Notes: generated by a model not told the origin, from the letters alone. 8,397 nt of DNA from Verrucomicrobia bacterium UBA1731 (GCA_002317575.1 DCIH01000102.1:7279-15675); one strand, 5' to 3'. Counted from the first letter of the stretch, positions 1 through 7,596 are shown. Program-made: numbers and translations.

Positions 1-460
1 CCACCAGGGCACGCACCTCATCCCGGCCGATTTCATCGGCTTCGCGAAGACGCACAACCCGGTGGGCGACCACCACGACAAGCTGATGGCGAACTTCTTC
101 GCGCAGACGGAGGCGCTTGCGTTCGGCAAGACGGCCGAGCAGTGCCGCGCCGACGGCGACCCCGAGGAACTCGTGCCGTTCAAGACGTTCGCGGGCAACC
201 GCCCCACGAACACGCTCATGGCGGACGAACTCAAGCCCGAGACGCTCGGCGCGCTCATCGCGCTTTACGAGCACAAGGTGTTCGTGCAGGGCGTGATCTG
301 GAACGTGTTCTCCTTCGACCAGTGGGGCGTGCAGCTCGGCAAGGTGCTCGCGAAGGGCGTTCTGAAGGATCTCGTCGCGGAGAAGCCGGAGCTGAAGCAC
401 GACTCCTCCACCAACGCGCTCATCGCGCGTTACCGCAAGGCGCTCGGCCGCGCGGTCTGA
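1..460 (+). CDS. pgi: Glucose-6-phosphate isomerase, C-terminal part (5' end outside window)
   Basis: This is the last 152 codons of phosphoglucose isomerase, the cytoplasmic enzyme interconverting glucose-6-phosphate and fructose-6-phosphate. The reading frame is open from base 2, so the start lies before the window. It begins with HQGT, whose His (bases 2-4) matches the catalytic His386 of E. coli Pgi as I remember that sequence. Then come THNPVGDHHDKL, NFFAQTEALAFGK, GNRPTNTL and LGALIALYEHK, all hallmarks of the long E. coli-type Pgi. The second family signature is FSFDQWGVQLGK, and its Lys (341-343) corresponds to catalytic Lys514. The usual Glu of GVELGK is Gln here (332-334). The end, HDSSTNALIARYRK, is the normal family C-terminus, so the gene is complete at its 3' end. 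The next gene starts 10 bases after the stop. Identification is very secure. Confidence 0.97.
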   Translation, partial: HQGTHLIPADFIGFAKTHNPVGDHHDKLMANFFAQTEALAFGKTAEQCRADGDPEELVPFKTFAGNRPTNTLMADELKPETLGALIALYEHKVFVQGVIWNVFSFDQWGVQLGKVLAKGVLKDLVAEKPELKHDSSTNALIARYRKALGRAV

Positions 461-465
461 AAGGG
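461..465 (+). promoter_or_regulatory. Ribosome binding site for the GTG-started glycosyltransferase gene
   Basis: AAGGG directly follows the pgi stop and lies 5 bases before the GTG at 471. It supports this GTG as the start, which also puts a short basic N-terminus in front of the first membrane helix. Confidence 0.55.
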
Positions 466-470
466 CGCCG

Positions 471-2114
471 GTGCTCGCGTTTCTCAAGCGCTTCTCGCCT
501 GAACGGGCGGCATGGGCTTTCGCCGCGGTTTTGGCCGCGGCGGTGGCTTTGCTGGCCATCTGGTACGGCGCGCTGAACCAGGACGAGGGGTGGTATCTCT
601 ACGCCGCCCAGCTCGTCCGCGCGGGAAAGGTCCCGTACCGGGACTTCTTCTTCACGCAGGGACCCACGCTTCCGTACGTCTACGGCGCGCTTTCCGCCGT
701 CTGGGGCATGGCGTCGCCGCTCCACGGCCTGTTGGGCGGGCGCGTGCTGTCGTTCGTCTTTTCGGTGGGGACCGTGCTGCTGGCGGCGTCCCTGGCGCGG
801 CGGCTTGCGGGGTGCGACCGCAAGGACGTGGCGGCGCTCGCCGTCGTGGCCGCGCTCGGATGCAATCTCTACCATGCGTATTTCACCTGCATGCCGAAGA
901 CGTACGCGTTGGGGGGATTCTTCGCGATGCTCGGCTTCTGGCTGCTGTCCGTCGGCCTTCGCCGCGCCGGCGTTTGGCGGGACTTGGCGTTGGCCGGCTG
1001 CGGCTTCGCCCTGGCGTTCGCGAGCGGGACGCGCATTTCGCTCGTGTTGCTGCTGGGCACGACGGGCGTTTCGCTGCTGGCGTTCGGCTGGTTCGCCGCG
1101 CGCGGTTTCGCCAGGTTGCGGCCGGCGCTCTGCTTCGGCGTGGCCGGTCTTGCGGGGCTGGCGGTCACGTACGGGCCGTTCGCGTTCGATCCGGCGTCCC
1201 TGCACGGTCTTCTGGCGGCGCAGGCCTATCACGCCGGCCGCGGCGGTTTCGACCCGTTCTTCGCCGTGGGGTCCGCGAGCCGTCTGGCGCGGGGCTATTG
1301 GGTGCTCGGCGCATTCCTGTTCGTGGGCGCGTGCGGCCGTCAGCGCGCGGTTTCGGAATTGGTTCGCCGCGAGACCGACGGCCTGTTCGCGCGCCGCACG
1401 GCGCTGTGGGCGCTCGTGGCCGGTTTCGCCGCGGTGTTCGCGCTCCAGATGTCCGCGCCGTTCCCCTACGACGACTACCAGGTTCCGGTGATGCCGCTTC
1501 TGGCGGTCGCGCTGGGCGTCTTCTTCGCCCGTGGAACGGCGTTTTTCTCCCGCTCGGGTGCGAACTGGCTCGCCGTGCTGCTGGCCGGTCTCGCCGCGTA
1601 TTCTTCGCCGCTGCTGCAGGAATGGGCGACGTACGGCCAGGACCGTTTCTGGTGCGGCAAGAAGGAAATGACGGAACTCGCGAAGCTGCGGGCCGTGGGC
1701 GCGGCGATCGAAGCGCTCGACCCCGGCGGCAGAACGCTGCTCACGCAGGATCTGTATCTGGCCGTCGAAACGGGCCGGACGGTTCCGGAAGGCCTTGCGA
1801 TGGGTCCGTTCTGCTATTTCGGCGATCTGGCGGACGACGCCGAGGCGCGCAGGCTCCACGTGCTCAACCCCGGGACGATGGAGCGGCTTCTCGAATCCGC
1901 GCCGTGTCCGCTGGCGGCGTTTTCGGGCTACGGTTTCGCGGTGAACGTGCCGAAGGGGACGGAAGTCCCGTTCGAGACGCAGACGCGTTACTGGGAGCTG
2001 CTCAAGCGGAACTACGAGCTCGCGTTCAGGGAACCCCGGTTCGGGCAGAACGCCACCACGCTGCTGGTGCTGAAGCGCAAGGCCGGCGCGGTGTCGGGAA
2101 AGGCGGCGGAATGA
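471..2114 (+). CDS. Multi-pass membrane glycosyltransferase, GT-C / GT39 (PMT/ArnT)-like
   Basis: This is a 547-residue integral membrane protein. The first helix (about residues 13-35) is followed by an outward loop with NQDEGWY (Asp38-Glu39) and then PYRDFF and TQGP. A helix-acidic-loop arrangement of this kind is typical of GT-C enzymes such as ArnT and GT39-family proteins, where the loop acid serves in catalysis. About ten hydrophobic segments extend to roughly residue 375, including a late loop with PFPYDDYQVPVMP. A soluble C-terminal region of about 170 residues follows. By family, such enzymes move a sugar from a polyprenyl-phosphate-sugar donor to a lipid, glycan or protein acceptor on the outer face of the inner membrane; donor and acceptor cannot be read here. 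The GTG start is chosen for its ribosome binding site. The stop overlaps the dxs start as ATGA. I do not recognise a named orthologue. The family call is fair, the exact role unknown. Confidence 0.75.
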   Translation: MLAFLKRFSPERAAWAFAAVLAAAVALLAIWYGALNQDEGWYLYAAQLVRAGKVPYRDFFFTQGPTLPYVYGALSAVWGMASPLHGLLGGRVLSFVFSVGTVLLAASLARRLAGCDRKDVAALAVVAALGCNLYHAYFTCMPKTYALGGFFAMLGFWLLSVGLRRAGVWRDLALAGCGFALAFASGTRISLVLLLGTTGVSLLAFGWFAARGFARLRPALCFGVAGLAGLAVTYGPFAFDPASLHGLLAAQAYHAGRGGFDPFFAVGSASRLARGYWVLGAFLFVGACGRQRAVSELVRRETDGLFARRTALWALVAGFAAVFALQMSAPFPYDDYQVPVMPLLAVALGVFFARGTAFFSRSGANWLAVLLAGLAAYSSPLLQEWATYGQDRFWCGKKEMTELAKLRAVGAAIEALDPGGRTLLTQDLYLAVETGRTVPEGLAMGPFCYFGDLADDAEARRLHVLNPGTMERLLESAPCPLAAFSGYGFAVNVPKGTEVPFETQTRYWELLKRNYELAFREPRFGQNATTLLVLKRKAGAVSGKAAE

Positions 2115-3922
2115 GCGTGCTCGAACGCGTTTCGTCCGCGGCCGACGTCAAGGCGCTTCCGGCCGCCGAGCTTCCGACGCTGGCGGCCGACGTGCGCGAG
2201 GCGATCCTCGAGACGGCGTCCCGCACGGGCGGGCACCTCGCGAGCAGCCTCGGCGCGGTGGAACTGGTGATCGGTCTCTTGCGCGCGTTCGACCCGGAGA
2301 AGGACCGCGTGCTGTGGGACGTCGGCCATCAGACGTACGCCTGGAAGATCCTCACGGGCCGGAAGGACGCGTTTCCCACGCTGCGCCAGCTGGACGGCAT
2401 CACGGGTTTCCAGAATCCGTCCGAAAGCAAGGCGGACGCCTTCATTTCGGGCCATGCGGGCGTGGCGCTTGCGGCGGCGGAGGGTTTCGCGGCGGCGCGC
2501 GACCTGCGCGGCGGCGATGAAAGCGTGGTCGCCGTGGTGGGGGACGCGTCCCTGACGAACGGCATGAACCTCGAGGCGCTCAACACCTGCGCGCAGCTCG
2601 CGAAGAAGATGGTGGTGGTGCTGAACGACAACGAGATGTCGATCTCCCGGAACGTGGGGTCGTTCGCGCGTCTGCTCGGGCGGATGATCTCGGGCGTCCG
2701 CTACAACCGCGTGAAGGCGGCGGCGGAGCGCGCGGGCCACAAGCTGAAGCTCACGTTCCTGCGCGGAATCTACCACAAGCTCGAGAGCCGGCTCAAATCG
2801 CTCTGGCTCGGGAACGGCTTCTTCGAGCAGTACGGTCTGCGCTACATCGGTCCCGTGGACGGTCACGACCTCAAGGCCGTGGAAGCCGCGTTGCAGGTGG
2901 CGAAGGAGGACAAGCGCGGCGTCGTGGTGCACGTGGTGACGGTGAAGGGCAAGGGATACGCACCGGCCGAGCGCAATCCCGTCAGGTGGCACGGCGTCGG
3001 GCCGTTCGACCGCGCGACGGGCGAGCCGGTCCGCAAGGCGGGCGCGGGCTGGAGCGACGCCTTCGGCGCGGCGTTGTGCGCGCTGGCGCGCAGGGACGCG
3101 CGCGTGTGCGCGGTGACGGCGGCGATGAAGGACGGCACGGGCCTGACGGAATTCGCGAACGAATTCCCGGCGCGGTTCTTCGACGTGGGGATCTGCGAAG
3201 GCCAGGCCGTTTCCTTCGCGGCCGGTCTGGCGGCGGCCGGGATGCGCCCCGTGGTGGCGATCTATTCGACGTTCCTGCAGCGGGCCGTCGACCAGGTGCA
3301 GCACGACGTGTGTCTGCAGCATCTGCCGGTCGTCTTCGCGGTCGACCGCGCGGGGTGCGTCGGGGAGGACGGCGCGACGCACCACGGCCTGTACGACGTG
3401 CCGATGCTGCGGGCGCTTCCGGGCATGACGATCTGCGCGCCGACCTGCGCCAAGGATCTGGAAGACGCTCTGGCCGAGGCGTTGGAAAAGGGCGGACCGT
3501 GGGCGATCCGGTGGCCGCGGGGCCGCGTGCCGGAAGCGGCGGAGGCGTCGCCGCGTCACGCTGCGCCGGAAACGACGGGAACGCCGCTTCTCCATCTGGT
3601 GGCGGTGGGAAACCAGGTCGGGAAGGCCGAACGCGTGCGCGCGCTTCTGGCCGCAAAGGGCGTGGCGGCGGCGGTTTGGCCCGTGAACCGCGTGAAACCG
3701 CTGCCGGCGTTGCCGCCGCATCCGTTCGCCACGCTCGAAGACGGTGCGACGGCGGGCGGTTTCGGCGAAGCGGCCGGCGCCGATTTCCGGTTCGGCTGGC
3801 CGGATCGCGTGATCGGACACGGTTCCGTCGCGGCGTTGGAGCGGCGGTACGGATTCGACGCGGAATCGATTGCGGACGTCCTGGCGGCGGCGTCGCGCGG
3901 AAAGGAGTCGGACAATGGCTGA
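2111..3922 (+). CDS. dxs: 1-deoxy-D-xylulose-5-phosphate synthase (divergent)
   Basis: The product condenses pyruvate with glyceraldehyde-3-phosphate using thiamine diphosphate, the first step of the MEP isoprenoid pathway, in the cytoplasm. At 603 residues it is slightly short (usual 620-640). Domain I has TGGHLASSLG (His42), WDVGHQTYAWK (His73), GD at 144-145 and LNDNEMSIS (Asn174, Met176); Asp145, Asn174 and Met176 fit the Mg ligands known from Deinococcus Dxs. YIGPVDGHD and the WHGVGPFD His follow. The pyrimidine domain has the catalytic Glu363, then IYSTFLQRAVDQVQHDV, DRAG (Arg413), DGATHHG (His424) and WPRG. Odd points: GHSSTS/GHASTS is GHAGVA (114-119), GDG is GDA, and E-x-H after FDVGI is E-G-Q (Gln365). 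The C-terminal transketolase domain is compact, explaining the short length. ATG at 2111 overlaps the upstream stop and has AAAGG 7 bases before it. The frame is open far upstream, but that stretch lies inside the glycosyltransferase gene and is not Dxs-like. It could be a specialised paralogue. Confidence 0.93.
   Translation: MSVLERVSSAADVKALPAAELPTLAADVREAILETASRTGGHLASSLGAVELVIGLLRAFDPEKDRVLWDVGHQTYAWKILTGRKDAFPTLRQLDGITGFQNPSESKADAFISGHAGVALAAAEGFAAARDLRGGDESVVAVVGDASLTNGMNLEALNTCAQLAKKMVVVLNDNEMSISRNVGSFARLLGRMISGVRYNRVKAAAERAGHKLKLTFLRGIYHKLESRLKSLWLGNGFFEQYGLRYIGPVDGHDLKAVEAALQVAKEDKRGVVVHVVTVKGKGYAPAERNPVRWHGVGPFDRATGEPVRKAGAGWSDAFGAALCALARRDARVCAVTAAMKDGTGLTEFANEFPARFFDVGICEGQAVSFAAGLAAAGMRPVVAIYSTFLQRAVDQVQHDVCLQHLPVVFAVDRAGCVGEDGATHHGLYDVPMLRALPGMTICAPTCAKDLEDALAEALEKGGPWAIRWPRGRVPEAAEASPRHAAPETTGTPLLHLVAVGNQVGKAERVRALLAAKGVAAAVWPVNRVKPLPALPPHPFATLEDGATAGGFGEAAGADFRFGWPDRVIGHGSVAALERRYGFDAESIADVLAAASRGKESDNG
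3901..3907 (+). promoter_or_regulatory. Ribosome binding site for the NERD-domain gene, inside dxs
   Basis: AAAGGAG ends 7 bases before the ATG at 3915. It decides the start of the next gene: a longer in-frame reading is possible from 3870, but it lacks such a site and would overlap dxs by 53 bases instead of 8. Confidence 0.7.
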
Positions 3923-4595
3923 ACAACACGGCGTGCCGGGCGAATGGGCCCGCGTGCGGGGCATGGTGCTTTCGCTGTGGCCGCTTTTCCTGTCGTTCGT
4001 TCTTCTGGGTTCGTTCGCGACGGCGGTTCTGATCGGCCGGCACGCGGGGCTGTTCGCGGCGCTCTTCGTCACGTCGGTCGTGTCCGTGGCGTGGCTCTGG
4101 CGCAAGGGGCTTCGGCGCGTGGAAAGCTTCTTCCGCGGCGCGCGCGGCGAAGAGCGCGTGGCGAATCTCCTGGGCGCGCTGCCGGCGCCGTACCACGTGT
4201 TCCACGATTTCGTCGCCGGCGCGCATCACGTCGACCACGTCGTCGCGGGCCCGGCGGGCGTGTTCGCGGTGGAGACCAAGAACTGGTCGCGCGCGGTCAC
4301 GGTCGCGGACGGGCATCTGCTCGTGGGCGGCGAATTGCCGAGCCGCCCGCCGCTTGCGCAGGCCGTGAAGGAGGCCGAAGCCGTGAAGGCGGCGCTTCGG
4401 CGCGCGGGATGGGAAGGCGACGTGACGCCCGTCGTGTGCTTCGCGAGCGACACGTTCGACGCGGGTTCGGCGACGGTCGGGGGCGTTCTGGTCCTCAATG
4501 CGTGCGAGTTCGAGCGCCGGTTGGCGCAAACGGCCGAGACCGTGCCGCCGCAGGAGCTCTCGCGCCTCGTGCAGCTGATGGAGACGTGCAGATGA
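3915..4595 (+). CDS. Membrane-anchored NERD-domain protein (nuclease-related)
   Basis: This is a 226-residue protein of unknown biological role. Two hydrophobic helices lie near the N-terminus (about residues 17-40 and 44-62), followed by RKGLRR, which suggests that the rest is cytoplasmic. A NERD domain follows: GARGEERVANLLGAL (75-89), FHDF, HHVDHVV with Asp107, and GVFAVETKNW with Glu120 and Lys122. The Asp...Glu-x-Lys arrangement matches the PD-(D/E)XK nuclease-like core to which NERD domains are related, and these key residues are intact. The remainder (about 150-226) has HxL/alternating hydrophobic segments and a short C-terminal helix, with no extra helicase, kinase or zinc domain. The gene overlaps dxs by 8 bases and prc by 4, so it is probably translated with them. 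Nuclease activity is possible from the family but unproven; NERD proteins are mostly uncharacterised. The fold call is secure, the function open. Confidence 0.85.
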   Translation: MAEQHGVPGEWARVRGMVLSLWPLFLSFVLLGSFATAVLIGRHAGLFAALFVTSVVSVAWLWRKGLRRVESFFRGARGEERVANLLGALPAPYHVFHDFVAGAHHVDHVVAGPAGVFAVETKNWSRAVTVADGHLLVGGELPSRPPLAQAVKEAEAVKAALRRAGWEGDVTPVVCFASDTFDAGSATVGGVLVLNACEFERRLAQTAETVPPQELSRLVQLMETCR

Positions 4596-6763
4596 AATCG
4601 TTTCGCTTGTTTGCGGCGCTGCCGCTGTTGTTCCCCCTGCTGCTCGGCGCGGCCGATCTGAAGCCGCAGCCGTATTACGGCAAGGTCGCCGCCATGGTCG
4701 GCGCGCAGTTGCAGGGCAAGCACGTGCTGCAGCGCAGGTTCGACGCCGAAATGAGCGAACGCGCGTGGTCGAATCTCGTGAACCAGTGCGATTTCAACCA
4801 CATGGTGTTCCTGCAGGAGGACGTCGACCGCTTCGCGTCCATGAAGACGAAGATCGGCGGGGCGCTGAAGAACCAGGACGTGTCCTTCGGCTACGACGTG
4901 TGGAAGACGTTCACGGACCGTTTCCGCGAACGCGTCGATTTCGTGACGAACCTGCTGGAGACGGCGGACTTCGATTTCTCCGCGGACGAGGAGTGGGGCT
5001 GGCAGCGCAAGGACGCGCCGTGGCCCGCGACGCGCGCCGAACAGGACGAGCTGTGGCGCCGCCGCGTGAAGAACGAATACCTGCTCATCGTGCTCGGGCG
5101 CGAACTCGACGCCGAGAAGGCCGCCCGGGAAGAGAAGGAGTCCGCCGGGGGTAAAGACGGGAAGCCGGCGGAATCGAACGAAACCGAAACGGTGAAGGGG
5201 CCTCCGCAGACGCCGAAGGAAGTGCTCGTCAGGCGCTACAGGCAGTATCTGGAAGTGATGGCGGAAAACGACGAGGAGATGCCCATGCAGCGGTACATGT
5301 CCGCCGTTTCGCAGGCGTTCGACCCGCATTCGGACTACATGTGCCCCACGCGCAAGGAGGATTTCGACATGGACATGAACCTCACGCTGTGCGGCGTGGG
5401 GGCCGTGCTCCAGATGGACGACGGCGCGCTCAAGATCGTCGAGGTGATGCCGGGCGGGCCGATGGCCAAAGACGGGCGCATCAAGAAGGACGACAAGATC
5501 GTCGGCGTCGGCCAGGGAGACGGTCCCGTCGAGGACGTGATGTACAAGCCGATGCGCAAGACGATCAAGAAGATCCGCGGTCCGAAGGGCACCACGGTCG
5601 TGCTCGAGATCATCCCCCGCAGCGACCCTTCGGGCGAAACGCGCAAGCGCATTCCGCTCGTGCGCGACGAGATCAAGCTCGAGGACCACGCGGCGACGGG
5701 GCGCGTGGAGCGCGTGGCGTGCGGCGGCGTCACGAACGCGTTCGGCTACGTGAAGCTGCCGGGCTTCTACGGCACGATGGACAAGCGTCCCGGCGACGAC
5801 GGCTACCGTTCGAGTTCGCTCGACGTGGCGGAGTACGTGTCGAAGTTCAACACGCAGAACGTGGCCGGCATGATCCTCGACCTGCGCGGGAACGGCGGCG
5901 GATCGCTCAAGGAGGCCGTTTTGCTGTCCCAGCTGTTCATCCGGCCTTCGCCCGTGGTGCAGATCCGTGAAATCCGCAACCTCTACGTGCTGCCGACGTT
6001 CCCGGACCAGCCCTGCCTCGCCTACCGCAGGCCGCTCGTGGTGATGATCGACCGCGCGTCCGCTTCGGCGTCCGAGATCGTGGCGGCCGTGCTGCAGGAC
6101 ACGGGCCGCGCCATCGTGGTGGGCGACCGGCAGTCGCATGGCAAGGGCACGGTGCAGACCGTCCTGCCGCTCGGCGCGGAAAAGTACGGCTCCATGAAGG
6201 TGACCACGGCGCGTTTCTACCGGGTGAACGGCTCCTCCACGCAGGTGAAGGGCGTCGCAAGCGACGTGGACCTTCCGTCCGTGCTCGAAGAGCTCGACAT
6301 CGGCGAGGACAAGCTTCCGAACGCGCTTCCCTGGACGCGCGTGGGGGCGGTGCGTTACCCGCAGATGGGCGAGGTCGGGAAGTACGTGCCGGAACTTCAG
6401 GCGCTTTCCCGGGCGCGCCGCGAGGCCGATCCGGAATGGCGCAAGCACATGCGGAAAGTCGCCCATTTCCGGGATTCGTCCAAACGCGCGACGGTGTCCC
6501 TCAACCGGGAGAAGCGGCTGAAGCAGCTTCGGGCCGACCGCGAAATGGATGCGGACGGGGAGCCGGTCGGCGAACTTGACGACGAACTGCCGCCGGAAGA
6601 CGCGGAAGGCGCCGCGCCGGCAGGGGAAGACAAGGGCGACATCGTGCTTCAGGAGGCCTTCCGGGTGCTGGGCGATCTGGTGCGCCTGAGCGGCGGCGGC
6701 GAGATTCCGGAGGAGAAGGAAGAGCGTCAGCCCGCGTGGCTGCAGTTGTTGGGAGGCGAGTGA
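4592..6763 (+). CDS. prc: Carboxy-terminal processing (tail-specific) protease, family S41A, Prc/Tsp
   Basis: This 723-residue protease should cut periplasmic proteins from unstructured C-termini. A signal peptide is visible: MKSFR, a Leu/Phe/Pro-rich core, and probable cleavage near GAA at 19-21. The N-terminal Tsp helical domain follows (for example FDFNHMVFLQEDVDRF-like spacing, about 25-240), then DPHSDYM and a PDZ domain (about 264-342, LCGVGAVLQ to VVLEIIP). The S41 core has GYVKLPGFYG, DLRGNGGG (430-437) and SASASE with catalytic Ser492, Asp503 and Lys518 in HGKGTVQ. The Ser-Lys distance is one residue longer than in E. coli Prc. A charged C-terminal region ends with a Prc-like segment (IVLQEAFRVLGDL), so this is the long Prc type rather than short CtpA/B. 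Two low-complexity charged stretches (about 176-213 and 650-685) look like linkers. ATG at 4592 overlaps the previous stop as ATGA, with GGAG 8 bases upstream. Known Prc substrates include cell-wall enzymes; the substrates here are unknown. Confidence 0.95.
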   Translation: MKSFRLFAALPLLFPLLLGAADLKPQPYYGKVAAMVGAQLQGKHVLQRRFDAEMSERAWSNLVNQCDFNHMVFLQEDVDRFASMKTKIGGALKNQDVSFGYDVWKTFTDRFRERVDFVTNLLETADFDFSADEEWGWQRKDAPWPATRAEQDELWRRRVKNEYLLIVLGRELDAEKAAREEKESAGGKDGKPAESNETETVKGPPQTPKEVLVRRYRQYLEVMAENDEEMPMQRYMSAVSQAFDPHSDYMCPTRKEDFDMDMNLTLCGVGAVLQMDDGALKIVEVMPGGPMAKDGRIKKDDKIVGVGQGDGPVEDVMYKPMRKTIKKIRGPKGTTVVLEIIPRSDPSGETRKRIPLVRDEIKLEDHAATGRVERVACGGVTNAFGYVKLPGFYGTMDKRPGDDGYRSSSLDVAEYVSKFNTQNVAGMILDLRGNGGGSLKEAVLLSQLFIRPSPVVQIREIRNLYVLPTFPDQPCLAYRRPLVVMIDRASASASEIVAAVLQDTGRAIVVGDRQSHGKGTVQTVLPLGAEKYGSMKVTTARFYRVNGSSTQVKGVASDVDLPSVLEELDIGEDKLPNALPWTRVGAVRYPQMGEVGKYVPELQALSRARREADPEWRKHMRKVAHFRDSSKRATVSLNREKRLKQLRADREMDADGEPVGELDDELPPEDAEGAAPAGEDKGDIVLQEAFRVLGDLVRLSGGGEIPEEKEERQPAWLQLLGGE
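6751..6756 (+). promoter_or_regulatory. Ribosome binding site for dapF, inside prc
   Basis: GGGAGG lies 6 bases before the ATG at 6763 and 12 before the alternative ATG at 6769. The spacing favours 6763, which creates a TGATG stop-start junction with prc. Confidence 0.7.
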
Positions 6764-7587
6764 TGCGCATGGTACACTTCACGAAGATGCACGGCGCGGG
6801 GAACGATTTCGTCCTCGTGGACGACCGCGCCGGCGGATTTCCGGTCGACGACCACCTGCGGCTCGCGGCGATGGCGAGCGCGCGTACCGGCATCGGCTGC
6901 GAGGGCGTGATCCTGGTCCAGGAGTCCGACGTGGCCGATTTCCGCATGCTGTTCTTCAATCCGGACGGCACGGCCGCCGACTTGTGCGGAAACGGCGCGC
7001 GGTGCGTGGCGGCGTTCGCGCGCGAAATCGGCGCGGTCAAGTCGCAGGCCATGACCTTCGAGACGCGCGCGGGGCTCATCGACGCCGAAATCGTGGACGA
7101 GGGCCGCGTGCGCGTGTGGATGCCCGAGCCCAAGAACCGCCGCTACGGACTCAACGTGAACGGCACGGCGGGCGATTACATCGTCGCGGGCGTGCCGCAC
7201 TTCATCGTGCCCGTCAAGAGCGTCGCGACGGTGGACGTCGACGGCCTCGGCCGCGCGTTGCGGCTCGACGACGCCTTCGCGCCCGAGGGGACGAACGTCG
7301 ATTTCGTCCAGTTCATCCCCCCGTCCAAGGCGCTCATCCGCACGTACGAGCGCGGCGTCGAAGCCGAATCCGGCGCGTGCGGCACGGGGTCCGTGGCAAC
7401 CGCCGTCATCGGCGTCGAGACCAAGGGCATGTGCCTGCCGATCCGCATCCGCTGTTCCCAGGGCTACGAGCTTGTCGTGGAAGGCGACTACCGGAAGAGC
7501 CAGGGAACGGGTTTCATCCTGCAGGGTCCCGTGAAGAAGGTTTTCGAAGGCGACATCGATCTCGATGCGCTGGATTTGGAAGATTGA
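6763..7587 (+). CDS. dapF: Diaminopimelate epimerase
   Basis: The product converts LL- to meso-diaminopimelate, the last step before peptidoglycan cross-link precursors and lysine, in the cytoplasm. The 274 residues match the usual length. The N-terminus FTKMHGAGNDFV is the family hallmark. The two catalytic cysteines are present: Cys75 in DLCGNGARC and Cys206 in ESGACGTGS, one in each half of the pseudo-symmetric fold. FFNPDGT, the GVPHFIV segment around the conserved His, PEGTNVDFVQ and TYERGVEAES complete the active site. A small oddity is GIGCEG, with Cys46, where GIGADG is common; another is GVPH rather than GNPH. The start at 6763 is chosen by its ribosome binding site; starting at 6769 would lose only two residues. 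It shares one base with the prc stop and lies 21 bases before pyrF. The call is very secure. Confidence 0.97.
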   Translation: MRMVHFTKMHGAGNDFVLVDDRAGGFPVDDHLRLAAMASARTGIGCEGVILVQESDVADFRMLFFNPDGTAADLCGNGARCVAAFAREIGAVKSQAMTFETRAGLIDAEIVDEGRVRVWMPEPKNRRYGLNVNGTAGDYIVAGVPHFIVPVKSVATVDVDGLGRALRLDDAFAPEGTNVDFVQFIPPSKALIRTYERGVEAESGACGTGSVATAVIGVETKGMCLPIRIRCSQGYELVVEGDYRKSQGTGFILQGPVKKVFEGDIDLDALDLED

Positions 7588-7596
7588 CAAGACAAA

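Noticed and set aside
425..457. Apparent Lys-to-Arg change in the C-terminal RYRK of Pgi
   Set aside because: The catalytic Lys is the one in the FDQWGVQLGK signature (341-343), which is present; the C-terminal tail is variable.
512..2110. In-frame extension of dxs upstream to 512, giving a 1136-residue fusion
   Set aside because: The upstream part is Arg/Gly-rich shadow of the glycosyltransferase gene in another frame. ATG at 2111 gives a normal Dxs N-terminus and an ATGA junction.
3944..4591. In-frame extension of prc upstream through the NERD gene
   Set aside because: The extension reads as Arg/Gly-rich shadow sequence, while the ATG at 4592 begins a clear signal peptide.
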